A stretch of DNA of 64,000 bases from Streptomyces sp. NBC_00286 (GCF_036173125.1 NZ_CP108054.1:1798001-1862000), one strand, 5' to 3'; shown: positions 34,222 through 42,532, numbered from the stretch's first letter. Notes: a model not told the origin generated them from the letters alone. A program made the numbers and translations.

Positions 34222-34797
34222 GTGACGATCACACCGGTTGCCCTCGCCCTGATCAGTACCGGTGCCGGGTTGCTGGGGGCCGTCATCGGCACGGTGGGCA
34301 CTCTCATGTCGGCCAGCATCACCCAGCGAGCAACCCGCGACCGTGAGAGCGAGTTCAAGATCTGGGAGCGACGCGCCGACGCGATCGAGGAAGCGCACCG
34401 CAAGATGCTCGCCCTCGGCAACACCCGCGACGTCGCTTGGGGGCGTAGAGAGTTGCCCGGCGGGGTGAGCCCTGCGGATCTCGACCCGGGGCACCAGGAC
34501 GAGCCCTACCGATTGGTTGTCACCAAGCTGACGCTCTACACCACGCCTGAGCTGGTGCAGGCATACCGCGAGTCGAATCAAGCGTTTCTGAAATCGCTGC
34601 TCGGGATTCAGGGAGTGCGACTCGCGCTATCAGATTCCGGTGCGGAGAGCGACAGGCCGAGAAGGGAGCGGAACATCAACGCGGCGATGGCCACCGCCAC
34701 TCAGGCAATCGAGAAGTCCAAGGCCGCTGATGAACACCTCGCAGCTGCCTTGCGCGAAGCGGCGACACTCGCGCCCACATCTCAGCGTCGCCACTGA
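34222..34797 (+). CDS. Membrane-anchored helical protein of unknown function
   Basis: A 191-residue protein from GTG 34222. Residues 5-32 are a hydrophobic helix (ALALISTGAGLLGAVIGTVG), followed by a Glu/Arg-rich coiled coil (RDRESEFKIWERRADAIEEAHRK) and further helices including YRLVVTKLTLYTTPELVQAYRESN. It looks like an N-terminally anchored cytoplasmic helical bundle. It is convergent with the regulator gene (3-bp gap). I do not recognise the family. Confidence 0.75.
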   Translation: MTITPVALALISTGAGLLGAVIGTVGTLMSASITQRATRDRESEFKIWERRADAIEEAHRKMLALGNTRDVAWGRRELPGGVSPADLDPGHQDEPYRLVVTKLTLYTTPELVQAYRESNQAFLKSLLGIQGVRLALSDSGAESDRPRRERNINAAMATATQAIEKSKAADEHLAAALREAATLAPTSQRRH

Positions 34798-34800
34798 GGG

Positions 34801-35970
34801 TCAGAAGGGCACGCCAGCGCGCTTGGCCAGCCGCGTGAGACGGGGGTTGCTGCGGCGGTGCAGTGAGGTGAGCACGCGCATCAGCTCTTGGCTTGTCGGG
34901 TGCACCCGGGCCATCTCCGGCGCAATGTCCCAAGCCTCTTCGAGCGATTCGAGGGCGGAGTCACGGTCGCCGAGGGCGAGGTGCGACCGGCCGAGGTTCA
35001 TGTGCAGGGGGCCGATGCGGGTGGCCGGAAGGTCCGTGCCACCTCGGATCAGGTCGTCGGCAGTGTCCAGCGCGCGCCGGTGCTGGTCCATGTCGGAGAA
35101 CGTCGAGATGACATGGGTGGCCGTCTGGTCCGGCCCGAAGTGGATGCCGTGTTCGTCGGCGTCCTCGCCGTACTCCTCGGCCGTCCGCCAAGCCGCCCTG
35201 ATGTGCTCCTCAGAAGTGCCCCTGTCCTTGAGCCGACCGGCCAGCGTGAGCCCGCGCAGGTGCAGAATGCCCAGACCGAACGCACGGTCGCGCCCCTCAA
35301 GGTTGGACTCGGCCTCAACGATGGCGCGGTCCACGATGGCCAACCCACCTGCGAAGTCACCCGAGTTGAGGAAGGTCCCGGCCTCGTCTCGGGCGGCCAC
35401 CGTGGCAGCTACCGGGTTCGCTCGCTCGGCGGCCAACCGCTGCTTCATCACGGCCAGTTCGGCAAGGTGCATCCAGCGGTGCCGGGCGGCCAGCCAGTAG
35501 ACCACGCTGTACGTGTCGGCAACGCGCGTCCAGGCGTCGGGCGACTGAGTGGCGTGCGCGAAGTTGGTCGTGCGGATCAGCACGCCCGGGGTCTTCTGCA
35601 ACACGGCTGACAGCTCGGTGCGGTAGCGGTGCTCGTTCAGCTCGGCCAGCTCGCGCGGCAGGTCCTCAGGGTGAGGCGGTGGCGCGTCGGGGATGTCGAA
35701 CCGGCGGATGGCGTAGTTGAGGGCCGTAAGGCTGTTCTCGTCGGCACCCTCGACCGGGGCCGTGCCCAGCAGCTCGTCAAGGGTCATCCGCATGGCTTGG
35801 GCGAGGGCTGCGGCGATGCCCTGGGTCAGCGCGCGGTCGCCTACCTCGATCTTGCTGAGCAGCGAGACGGACACGCCTGCCCGCCGGGCAAGGGCAACCT
35901 GGCTGAGGCCGCGCGCCTTGCGGCAGACGGCCACGTTCGCACCGGGTCCGGGAATGTTGGTCGCGCTCAT
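34801..35970 (-). CDS. XRE-type helix-turn-helix regulator with TPR-like C-terminal domain
   Basis: A 389-residue protein from ATG 35970. Residues 11-65 are a Cro/CI-type HTH (CRKARGLSQVALARRAGVSVSLLSKIEVGDRALT). The rest is a helical repeat (TPR-like) array with blocks such as AHATQSPDAWTRVADTYSVV, HIRAAWRTAEEYGEDADEHG and LGRSHLALGDRDSALESLEEA. Such proteins are common in Streptomyces and resemble peptide-sensing (Rgg/PlcR-like) regulators. It is divergent from two small genes; the shared 154-bp gap carries repeated GTGCAA sites, consistent with autoregulation. Confidence 0.9.
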   Translation of the reverse strand: MSATNIPGPGANVAVCRKARGLSQVALARRAGVSVSLLSKIEVGDRALTQGIAAALAQAMRMTLDELLGTAPVEGADENSLTALNYAIRRFDIPDAPPPHPEDLPRELAELNEHRYRTELSAVLQKTPGVLIRTTNFAHATQSPDAWTRVADTYSVVYWLAARHRWMHLAELAVMKQRLAAERANPVAATVAARDEAGTFLNSGDFAGGLAIVDRAIVEAESNLEGRDRAFGLGILHLRGLTLAGRLKDRGTSEEHIRAAWRTAEEYGEDADEHGIHFGPDQTATHVISTFSDMDQHRRALDTADDLIRGGTDLPATRIGPLHMNLGRSHLALGDRDSALESLEEAWDIAPEMARVHPTSQELMRVLTSLHRRSNPRLTRLAKRAGVPF

Positions 35971-36041
35971 ACTGTGCGTCTTCCCCGCTCGACTTCCGTT
36001 ACGTCCCATCGTCCCACCGTGGCCACTCATGCGCCCTGGTG

Positions 36042-36073
36042 TTGTGCAAGAGGTGTGCAAGTTCGGTTTGCAC
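36042..36073. promoter_or_regulatory. Three GTGCAA-type sites in the divergent promoter region (candidate operator)
   Basis: TGTGCAAG at 36043-36050 is repeated exactly at 36054-36061 (11-bp step, about one helical turn), and TTGCAC at 36068-36073 forms an inverted repeat with the second copy. The cluster lies midway between the divergent regulator gene (start 35970) and the small gene (start 36125). A dimeric HTH regulator could bind these on one DNA face. Confidence 0.55.
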
Positions 36074-36124
36074 GGCGGCAGTTGTCTTGAGTGACAGACG
36101 TATGCCCAGGTGGGACGAGGGGTC

Positions 36125-36364
36125 ATGGCACAGACACATGAGAAGCCACCGACGATGCTGAGTCACGGCGAACTGCCGTACCCGCACGGAACACTCGTCG
36201 AGGACACGAAGCATGACCGGACCGGCGAACTCGTCGGCCTGATCGAGGAGCACACCAAGGAGGGCAGGAAGCTCGTCAGCCAGACGGCGTACTTGCGCCC
36301 CAAGGGGGGTGGCACGGAATGGGAAACGCCTTTGGCCCGTATCCAGTCCGTAGAGAACCGTTAA
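36125..36364 (+). CDS. Small beta-rich protein, divergent from the HTH/TPR regulator
   Basis: A 79-residue protein from ATG 36125. The core GELPYPHGTLVEDTKHDRTG then LVGLIEEHTK and YLRPKGGGTEWETPLARI reads as a small SH3/KOW-like barrel; short proteins with a LRP-x-GGG-x-EW signature are frequent in Streptomyces beside XRE regulators, by recall. Function unknown; it may be a partner or target of the regulator. The next gene overlaps its 3' end by 46 bp. Confidence 0.7.
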   Translation: MAQTHEKPPTMLSHGELPYPHGTLVEDTKHDRTGELVGLIEEHTKEGRKLVSQTAYLRPKGGGTEWETPLARIQSVENR

Positions 36365-36564
36365 GCGTCCTCACCAAGCGTGCGGTCCTCATCACCCCGG
36401 GCGACGTGATCGGCTACAAGGGCGAGTGGCGCACCGTCAAGGAGGCGACGACCGCCCTAGGTCCGATGGGCGGGTTAGCCGTCGTCGTCACCTGGGAGGA
36501 GGGCGGCACGGCGCGCTTCCCCGCTGGTGACGAACTCCTGTTAGGGGAACTGGACTCCACCTGA
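36319..36564 (+). CDS. Second small beta-rich protein overlapping the first
   Basis: An 81-residue protein from ATG 36319, with AAGGGGGG 10 nt upstream. After a ~20-residue lead, LITPGDVIGYKGEWRTVKEA and LAVVVTWEEGGTARFPAGDE suggest another SH3-like barrel. The first 15-20 codons overlap the preceding gene in another frame. A strong terminator follows 10 bp after the stop, closing the two-gene unit. Confidence 0.65.
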   Translation: MGNAFGPYPVRREPLSVLTKRAVLITPGDVIGYKGEWRTVKEATTALGPMGGLAVVVTWEEGGTARFPAGDELLLGELDST

Positions 36565-36574
36565 CCAGCACTTG

Positions 36575-36605
36575 AGCCCCACCTCAATTCGACCGAGGTG
36601 GGGCT
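36575..36605 (+). terminator. Perfect 11-bp hairpin terminator
   Basis: AGCCCCACCTC, a 9-nt loop and GAGGTGGGGCT, followed by TACTTGT. It closes the small-protein pair. Confidence 0.85.
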
Positions 36606-36970
36606 TACTTGTGCACCCACATAGCTCTGAGGTTTGCGGTACTCTCGTGCGCGAGGACCACGAAGTGGACCCTCCGCACCTGGGCGACCCGAATGTCTCG
36701 GGAACCAGGACAGGCACCTGGCTGGAGCTTGAGAACCCCCTGGAAATGAGCATATGGGGGTTCGGACGTACCAAGCCGTGATAGCTGGGCCATGACCTCC
36801 CCAAGCACTGCATTACTGCTTAACCTGGGTCGACTCCAGTGTTGATCCGCCCGAGAACACTTTTGCGCCTCGTACGTCCCGCGTAACAGGTGTCTCGGTC
36901 CGAACCGTAGGGTTCGGATCGAGGCTGCCTGCGCACCCGATCCGACCCATGACAGGGAAGGTAAGGATCG
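36606..36970. other. Non-coding gap with a short hairpin
   Basis: No convincing gene. TCCGAACC-GTAG-GGTTCGGA (36899-36918) is a perfect 8-bp hairpin about 50 bp upstream of the next small gene. The overlapping 69-codon plus frame beginning before the terminator is rejected. Confidence 0.5.
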
Positions 36971-37180
36971 GTGGACGGCACCGCCATCATCGTCATTCTC
37001 GCTGTCGCTGGCGTGGCTTCGATCTTCCTCTTCGCTCTGAAGGGGCTGCTCGACCAGATCCCGGATGTCCTGCATTCCGCCACCCGAGCACGGGATGCGT
37101 GGGACACATTCAGGAGGGCCGACACCCCGCCCCCGGCGCTCCCGGTGGACGAGTCCCAGGAGCCGCCTGCCGCCGCATAG
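36971..37180 (+). CDS. Small single-pass membrane protein of unknown function
   Basis: A 69-residue protein from GTG 36971, with AAGGTAAGGA upstream. Residues 4-27 are hydrophobic (TAIIVILAVAGVASIFLFAL), followed by a short amphipathic helix (GLLDQIPDVLHSATRARDAW) and a Pro-rich acidic end. No family recognised. It converges on the TRADD-N-TM-like gene across a bidirectional terminator. Confidence 0.6.
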   Translation: MDGTAIIVILAVAGVASIFLFALKGLLDQIPDVLHSATRARDAWDTFRRADTPPPALPVDESQEPPAAA

Positions 37181-37252
37181 GTCGTCGCGGGCTTCCGTGG
37201 GGTCCCGGAATGGAGGAGACCCCGTCCCGGCCTCCCAGACCCGGGGAGCACA

Positions 37253-37288
37253 CACGAGGCCACGGGAGATACCGCCCGTGGCCTCGTG
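37253..37288. terminator. Bidirectional 14-bp hairpin terminator
   Basis: CACGAGGCCACGGG, an 8-nt loop and CCCGTGGCCTCGTG, a perfect stem between the convergent small membrane gene and the TRADD-N-TM-like gene. It lies 5 bp beyond the latter's stop codon. Confidence 0.85.
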
Positions 37289-37292
37289 CTGT

Positions 37293-38117
37293 TCAACGCG
37301 CGGAGTCGCCCGGCTCGATCTCCTTAGCTTGCTCAGGGAGCAACCGATTGACCATCGTCTCCGGTGCCGCTTCCATACCCAAAGCCTTCAGGGCAGCAGC
37401 CGAGTTGAGGCGATCCTTTGCCTCAGAGTCTTCGACGCGGTCGATGAAGGTGGTCGCGATTTCGAGCTTGTGATCGATGTCGATCTTGCTCTCGTTGTCC
37501 TCAGCGGCCTTGGTCAAGTTGACCATCGTGCGCTTCGAGTGCAGAGCAAGCGCTCCGCCCCCGACCGTGATCAGCGCGCCGGTCAGACTTGTCACCAGCG
37601 GTAGGTAACTGAGGTCTGGGTTCCCGGCATGAACCAGTGCCAACACACCCCCCGCAAGGATGATCACGGCACCACCGGTCATGAACCACACGCTCAGCCG
37701 GAACGTCCACTCAGCCTGCTTGAGCGTGTGGTTCAAGAAGTCGAAATGGAACTTCTGCCGCCGCTCCGCCAGGCTGGAATGCTCTTCATCTGAGCCATCG
37801 TGACCGACCACATTAATGTCGCCGTGTACGACACCCGAAACAGCGATGCCAGTCACCGATCCTGCAGCCGACCCTGTCCGGGACACAACCATGTTGTGAT
37901 CCTCACCCTGCCGTGTCCGACGCCATGCAACCGCGTCAGGGTCGCTGTCATGCCACTTCCGGCAGACATTCCGCTTGTTGCCCGTGGACCCTGCGTCGTC
38001 GTACGTCACGATCGCATAGACCCAATCGCTGCAGTTCGCGCTGCCTTCGCTGTGCACACTGCACTTGAGGCCACTGTCCAAAGGCACAGCCTGGATGTCC
38101 GTGATGGTGGACTTCAT
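37293..38117 (-). CDS. Two-helix membrane protein resembling TRADD-N-associated membrane-domain proteins
   Basis: 274 residues if started at ATG 38117, which has no ribosome site but a TAATCT box about 10 nt upstream (leaderless possible). ATG 37892 (residue 76) is preceded by GGTGAGG and would give about 199 residues. Residues 88-108 carry a SVTG..SGVVHGDINVVG turn-repeat. RRQKFHFDFLNHTLKQAEWTF (119-139) precedes two membrane helices (142-163, 173-194) and a C-terminal helical region (205-250). This matches my recall of the TRADD-N-associated transmembrane family, which has been linked to bacterial conflict or cell-death systems. Confidence in the architecture is higher than in the name. Confidence 0.6.
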   Translation of the reverse strand: MKSTITDIQAVPLDSGLKCSVHSEGSANCSDWVYAIVTYDDAGSTGNKRNVCRKWHDSDPDAVAWRRTRQGEDHNMVVSRTGSAAGSVTGIAVSGVVHGDINVVGHDGSDEEHSSLAERRQKFHFDFLNHTLKQAEWTFRLSVWFMTGGAVIILAGGVLALVHAGNPDLSYLPLVTSLTGALITVGGGALALHSKRTMVNLTKAAEDNESKIDIDHKLEIATTFIDRVEDSEAKDRLNSAAALKALGMEAAPETMVNRLLPEQAKEIEPGDSAR

Positions 38118-38189
38118 TCATCGAGATTACGCCGCCGCGATGGCCACCCGGAACCGGATCGGAGCCAGAGCGGTGCGCCCGGAAAGAGG

Positions 38190-38350
38190 TGTGGGGGCGC
38201 CCCGTAGGGGCGCGGGGAACTGCGCGACCAGCCACGACGCACCCGCAGCCGAGACACGACCTGTCACCCCCCCCCACCCCCCTTGGGGGCCCGGGGGCAT
38301 AGTTCCCGCTTCCGGGAAAGGGCGGGCTTGGGGAAAGAAAACCCCACCCG
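38190..38350. repeat. Dispersed intergenic repeat, extended copy
   Basis: GGGGGCGCCCCGTAGGGGCG then GGGGAACTGCGCGACCAGCC and ACGACGCACCCGCAGCC (38190-38257) match the family core; a second block with CCCCCTTGGGGGCCCGGGGG and GGGGAAAGAAAACCCCACCC follows. A similar second block follows the core at 46390-46550. Confidence 0.8.
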
Positions 38351-38355
38351 CACAC

Positions 38356-39078
38356 TCAACCCCGCCCCGCCACCACCCACTTGGACGGCAACTCAATCCG
38401 CGTACCGTCCCCCTGGAACTCCGTGGTGACGAGCGGCAGCTCACCACTGGCAAAGACGGTGAGCCCAGCGGCCCGCAGATACTCCGGCACCGCGTCATCG
38501 GCCACCTCACCCGGCGCGATGCCATGCCGGAAAACGGGCGCAAGCTTGGCCGGCGGGCCCTCCGGACGCTGAGCAAGCCCCCGCAGCACGACCCCCGCAG
38601 CCTCGGCGAGCTCAACGAGAAAAGCCCGCCCCCGCTCCCCCACCAGCGCGGCAACCCCATCGACAACCGGCTGCCGATCCCCGACCTCACACTGATGAAG
38701 CACCCCCCGCATATACACGTTCACGTCCCCCAGCTCGGCATGCAACGTCTCCGCCTCACTCTTCTCAGCCGCATCAAGCAGCCGATACGAGGCCTGCCCC
38801 GCCCGATCCGCCCGCCGAGCGTGATCGAGGGCGGCGGCGGACAAATCGGCCCCGACAACGTGCGGATACCGATCGGCAAGAAACCGCGTCTGAGTCCCGT
38901 TACCGCACCCAAGGTCCACAATCGGCAACCCCGGCGCGACCAAGTGCGGTTCGAACAGCGGAAGATGAACCCCAACGGTGAGCCCGGGCTCCGCATCCCA
39001 CAGAACGGCCCCCGGTTCACCGGAAGCCTCCCGCCAGAACCCGTCCCACGCGTCCCTGTACCGAGTAGTCACGCTCAT
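38356..39078 (-). CDS. Class I SAM-dependent methyltransferase
   Basis: A 240-residue methyltransferase from ATG 39078. Motif I is IVDLGCGNGTQTRFLADRY, followed by VVGADLSAAALDHARRAD; the C-terminal part has VYMRGVLHQCEVGDR and YLRAAGLTVFASGELPLVTTEF. Substrate unknown. The upstream gene (SpoIIE phosphatase) ends 106 bp before; they may be separate units. Confidence 0.88.
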   Translation of the reverse strand: MSVTTRYRDAWDGFWREASGEPGAVLWDAEPGLTVGVHLPLFEPHLVAPGLPIVDLGCGNGTQTRFLADRYPHVVGADLSAAALDHARRADRAGQASYRLLDAAEKSEAETLHAELGDVNVYMRGVLHQCEVGDRQPVVDGVAALVGERGRAFLVELAEAAGVVLRGLAQRPEGPPAKLAPVFRHGIAPGEVADDAVPEYLRAAGLTVFASGELPLVTTEFQGDGTRIELPSKWVVAGRG

Positions 39079-39184
39079 GCCCGCTCCCCAGGATGCGACA
39101 GCGCCCACCAAAACGGGCGGGCCAGATCGGTCTACCGCGCCCGGAGTGCGCCGACAAGCACGCGGGGCACACCTTTCGTACCTT

Positions 39185-41653
39185 TCACGGCAGCGTCATC
39201 TCGAACCACACGGTCTTCCCGGCAGCCGTACGACTGCTCCCCCACTCGCGAGCCAGCCTGCTCACCACCCGCAGGCCCCGCCCGAACTCGTCGTTCGCCC
39301 CCGTACTGAGGAGTGTCGGCAGCGTGGGATCCTCGTCATCCACCTCGCACAGCAACGTGTCCCCGCGAACCAGCCGCAACTCGATCCGCCGACTCCGAGC
39401 GTGCCGTACGGCGTTGGTGACCAGCTCGCCCACCATCAACTCCGCTTGATCACCAGGCGAGTTGAGCCCCCACTCGTGAAGCTGTTCACGAACCACAGCC
39501 CGAGCCCGGCTGACCTCGATCGGCTCGGACGCGAGCCGCCACGTAGCGACATCCCCGGCATCGATGCCACCAAGCCGCGCCATCAGCAACGCCACATCGT
39601 CCTTACGCCCGCCGCGCCCCGCTTTCGAAAAGGTCTCGGCCAGGGCCCGGATGATGGTGTCGCAGGCGTCATCCATAGACGCCGCCGGATGCGCGGCGGA
39701 CTCACACAGCATGGCGAGCCCGACGCCGATGTCCTCGCCGCGCACCTCCACCAGGCCATCCGTGCACATGACCAGTCGGTCGCCGGGTGACACCCGCACC
39801 CGTACGGTCTCGAAGGGCACCCCGCCGACCCCGATGGGCGCCCCCGTCGGCAGATCGAGCAGCTCGCTGCGGCCGTCCTCGGCGCGGACCAACACGGGTG
39901 GAACATGGCCCGCGTTGGCGATCTGGAGCTCGCTCGCGATCGGGTCGTACACGGCGTACAGACAGGTCGCGAGATAGTGCTCACCGAGCCGCTGCGCCAA
40001 GTCGTCGAGGTTCCGCAGGAGTTGGGCAGGTGGCAGATCGAGGCCCGCCATGGTCTGTACGGCGGTGCGCAACTGGCCCATCATCGCGACGGAGTTGAGC
40101 CCGTGCCCCATCACATCGCCGACGACGAGCGCGGTCCGTGAGCCGGGCAGCTTCACCGAGTCGAACCAGTCGCCGCCGACCCGCCCCAGCAACGTACCCG
40201 GCAGATAGCGGGTGGCGATGTCGCAGCCGGACATACGGCGCGCGATATGCGGCAGCATGCTGTCCTGGAGGGTCTCGGCGACGCTCTCCTGGTACGTGTA
40301 CATGCGAGCGTTGTCGAGCACGAGCCCGGCGCGGGCGGCGAGTTCGGCACCCGTCACCCGGTCCATGTCGTTGAACTCGACGCGCTCCGGGTGGCGCAGC
40401 AGGATCATGAACCCGAGGACCACATTGCGAGCCTTCAGCGGTACGACCAGCATGGAGCGGCCGGTGATGAGGGGCCGGATGTCGCGCTTCTCGAACTGCG
40501 CGGCGATCATGTGGCCCATCTGCTCGCTGATGCGCGGCACGAGGACGGGTTCGCCGGTGGTCATGCACTGGAAGAACGGCGTGTGCGCCGGGAACGGCAT
40601 GGCCTCGCCGACCGGTACGACATCGTCCCAGCGGCCCGGCTCGTCGGTGTGTTCCACGGCGACGCGGTGCCACATGGTGGTCGTGTCGGGCACACCGTCG
40701 GGGAAGCCCTCACCGGCGACCACCTGTTCGCGCAGGTACGTCCCGGCGACGTCGGTGAAGCGCGGCACCACGGCCTTGCTGACCTCGACGATGGTGCGGG
40801 ACAGGTCGAGCGAGCTGCCGATGCGCCCGCTGACCTCGTTGAGGAACTCCAGACGCTCACGCACCGCCGCGTACTCGAGGTCCTCGCCGTCGTCCTCCAG
40901 ATCCGGGGGCGCGGGCTGGCCGGACGCCGCCGCCCGAGCCGCACGCTCGCGGCGCGCCATCCGCTCGACGCGCCGTGGCACACCCCAGTCGGGCGTGACG
41001 GGCACCCGTTCGTTCTGGCTGAACTCCAGGACGGGATAGCCCAGTTCGAGAACCTGCCCGACGATGCGGGCGCTCTCGCCGACGCTCATGCTGGGCAAGA
41101 TCTCGGGCAGCCTGCGGGCGAGGTCCTCGGCACCAGGGAAGTCGGTGTGCAGCGCGAAGCCCGGCGCGATGCGTTCGACGGGCGCGCTGTCCTCGGCGTC
41201 GGAGGCGTAGTCGCGGCCCGTGCTGTCGGCATCGGCGGCCAGCACGAGCAACCGTTCCCGCCCGGGGCCCACCAGGGGATACGCCCACCACAGGACGTCG
41301 GCCCGGTCGGAGCCCGGCACCGAGAGCCGCGCGCGGCCCGCCGCCGGGTAGGACAGCCGCCCATTGAGGGACGATCCGAGGTCGGGCCCTAATCCGTCGT
41401 ATGCCGCATACGCCCCGTACGGCGTGTTCTCGTCGTCCTCGGTCAGGGCGCCGGAGACGGGCAGCAGATCGGCGGCGGGGCGGCCCACCGCCTCATCCTT
41501 GGGAGTCCCGAACAACCGCCGGGCGCCCTGGCTCCAGTGGGAGACCAGACCCTCGCGGTCGACGACGACCACGGCCAGCGGGATGCGGCCCACCACGGCG
41601 CCGTTCCCGGCTCCGCCGCCTGAAGCCGCACCTCCATCGGTGCCACGGTCCAT
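39185..41653 (-). CDS. PAS/GAF SpoIIE-type PP2C phosphatase with C-terminal RsbW-like ATPase
   Basis: An 822-residue signalling protein from ATG 41653 (AAGGGG upstream). Order: PAS (about 18-130, VVVVDREGLVSHWSQGARRLFG), GAF (about 290-470, FLNEVSGRIGSSLDLSRTI), SpoIIE PP2C (about 485-690, with GGDWFD, VVGDVMGHG, IANAGH and MCTDGLVEV metal-binding motifs) and HATPase_c (about 700-822, NAVRHA N-box and FGRGL G-box). It probably senses a ligand and switches an anti-sigma/anti-anti-sigma pair, with the ATPase domain acting as the kinase half. No sigma factor partner lies within this window. Confidence 0.93.
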   Translation of the reverse strand: MDRGTDGGAASGGGAGNGAVVGRIPLAVVVVDREGLVSHWSQGARRLFGTPKDEAVGRPAADLLPVSGALTEDDENTPYGAYAAYDGLGPDLGSSLNGRLSYPAAGRARLSVPGSDRADVLWWAYPLVGPGRERLLVLAADADSTGRDYASDAEDSAPVERIAPGFALHTDFPGAEDLARRLPEILPSMSVGESARIVGQVLELGYPVLEFSQNERVPVTPDWGVPRRVERMARRERAARAAASGQPAPPDLEDDGEDLEYAAVRERLEFLNEVSGRIGSSLDLSRTIVEVSKAVVPRFTDVAGTYLREQVVAGEGFPDGVPDTTTMWHRVAVEHTDEPGRWDDVVPVGEAMPFPAHTPFFQCMTTGEPVLVPRISEQMGHMIAAQFEKRDIRPLITGRSMLVVPLKARNVVLGFMILLRHPERVEFNDMDRVTGAELAARAGLVLDNARMYTYQESVAETLQDSMLPHIARRMSGCDIATRYLPGTLLGRVGGDWFDSVKLPGSRTALVVGDVMGHGLNSVAMMGQLRTAVQTMAGLDLPPAQLLRNLDDLAQRLGEHYLATCLYAVYDPIASELQIANAGHVPPVLVRAEDGRSELLDLPTGAPIGVGGVPFETVRVRVSPGDRLVMCTDGLVEVRGEDIGVGLAMLCESAAHPAASMDDACDTIIRALAETFSKAGRGGRKDDVALLMARLGGIDAGDVATWRLASEPIEVSRARAVVREQLHEWGLNSPGDQAELMVGELVTNAVRHARSRRIELRLVRGDTLLCEVDDEDPTLPTLLSTGANDEFGRGLRVVSRLAREWGSSRTAAGKTVWFEMTLP

Positions 41654-41722
41654 GGCCAGGCCCCTTCTCCCCACGGTCCCGCAAGATCTGTGCCGCACCC
41701 ACCACGGTACGGGTGCGTACGG

Positions 41723-41738
41723 TTGCCATGTGTGGCAA
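41723..41738. promoter_or_regulatory. Inverted repeat upstream of the SpoIIE phosphatase
   Basis: TTGCCA-TGTG-TGGCAA is a perfect 6-4-6 inverted repeat 70 bp upstream of the start; GGCAAT and ATTGC are also repeated beside it (41734-41750). A likely operator or promoter element. The regulator is unknown. Confidence 0.45.
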
Positions 41739-41855
41739 TCCGGGAATTGCTCCGGCGTACGCGACGGAGCGCGACCGGGCGCCATGTCAGTGCGCGACAA
41801 CGGGTTACTTGGTGTAACCCGTCAGCCTGGCGGCTCTCATAGTGCGTCCACGCAA

Positions 41856-41891
41856 AACGGTGCGGGGCGCCCCAACGCGCCCCGCACCGTT
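41856..41891 (-). terminator. Intrinsic terminator of the SRPBCC gene
   Basis: AACGGTGCGGGGCGC, a 6-nt loop and GCGCCCCGCACCGTT form a perfect 15-bp stem. On the minus strand it is followed by TTTTG, the classic U-tract. It lies 15 bp after the SRPBCC stop. Confidence 0.92.
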
Positions 41892-41905
41892 GCTTGTTGC
41901 TCGGT

Positions 41906-42349
41906 CTACTTCTCGACCTCGGCGGCCAGCTTCGCGAGGACCGTGTCGTAGATGCGCGCGAGGCCCTTGGGAGCGAAGGTCTTCTCGAAGAAGCCGCCGA
42001 TGCCGCCGGCGCCGTTCCAGACGGTGGTGACGACGACGCGGGCCGCGCCCTCGCCGGCCGGGGTGACGCGCCAGGTGGTGACCATCGAGGAGTTGCGGTC
42101 CTTCTCGACGAGTTCGCCGTCGGTGGGCTCGGTCACCTCGAGCAGGCAGTCACGGATGCGCTTGCTGGTGGCCTGGAGCTTCCAGTGGACGAGGGTGCCC
42201 TCGCCGTCACCGCCCTCGCGGACCTCGTACTCGCTGAAGTGCTCGGAAAGAATCTTCCCGCGCGTGCCGCTGTAGTCGGCCAGGGCGTCGAAAACGTCGT
42301 CCGGCTGTGCGGCTACGACTCGCTCCGTGGTGGCCTCGACCTGCGCCAT
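41906..42349 (-). CDS. SRPBCC-fold (polyketide cyclase/dehydrase-like) protein
   Basis: A 147-residue START-like protein from ATG 42349. AQVEATTERVVAAQPDDVFDALADYSG begins the fold, WKLQATSKRIRDCLLEVTEP and TWRVTPAGEGAARVVVTTVW follow, and the C-terminal long helix GFFEKTFAPKGLARIYDTVL closes the hydrophobic pocket. Ligand unknown. Single-gene unit closed by its own terminator. Confidence 0.9.
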   Translation of the reverse strand: MAQVEATTERVVAAQPDDVFDALADYSGTRGKILSEHFSEYEVREGGDGEGTLVHWKLQATSKRIRDCLLEVTEPTDGELVEKDRNSSMVTTWRVTPAGEGAARVVVTTVWNGAGGIGGFFEKTFAPKGLARIYDTVLAKLAAEVEK

Positions 42350-42488
42350 TGGTTCCTCCAGCACTTGGAAACTCGGGGGTTCGCGGCAAGCCAACCACCA
42401 GGCGGCCGAACCGCCCAAATCGGGGTCCCTCAAGGGGTGCAGAAACAGTGACGGACACGCAGGTCATGTTGAGGTCGCACGATCAAGG

Positions 42489-42506
42489 GAACAAGTGTTC
42501 TATTCT
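42489..42506 (+). promoter_or_regulatory. LexA-like SOS box overlapping a -10 element
   Basis: GAAC-AAGT-GTTC (42489-42500) matches the actinobacterial LexA core GAAC-N4-GTTC, immediately followed by TATTCT (42501-42506), a plausible -10. The radical SAM gene starts 26 bp later. Repressor binding would block this promoter, implying induction by DNA damage. Presence of the motif is seen; regulation is inferred. Confidence 0.7.
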
Positions 42507-42532
42507 GTGGTCAGTGCTACCGAGGAGGCCTC

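Noticed and set aside
36572..36781. 69-codon plus frame after the small-protein pair
   Set aside because: Starts with TTG inside a strong terminator and has no ribosome site.
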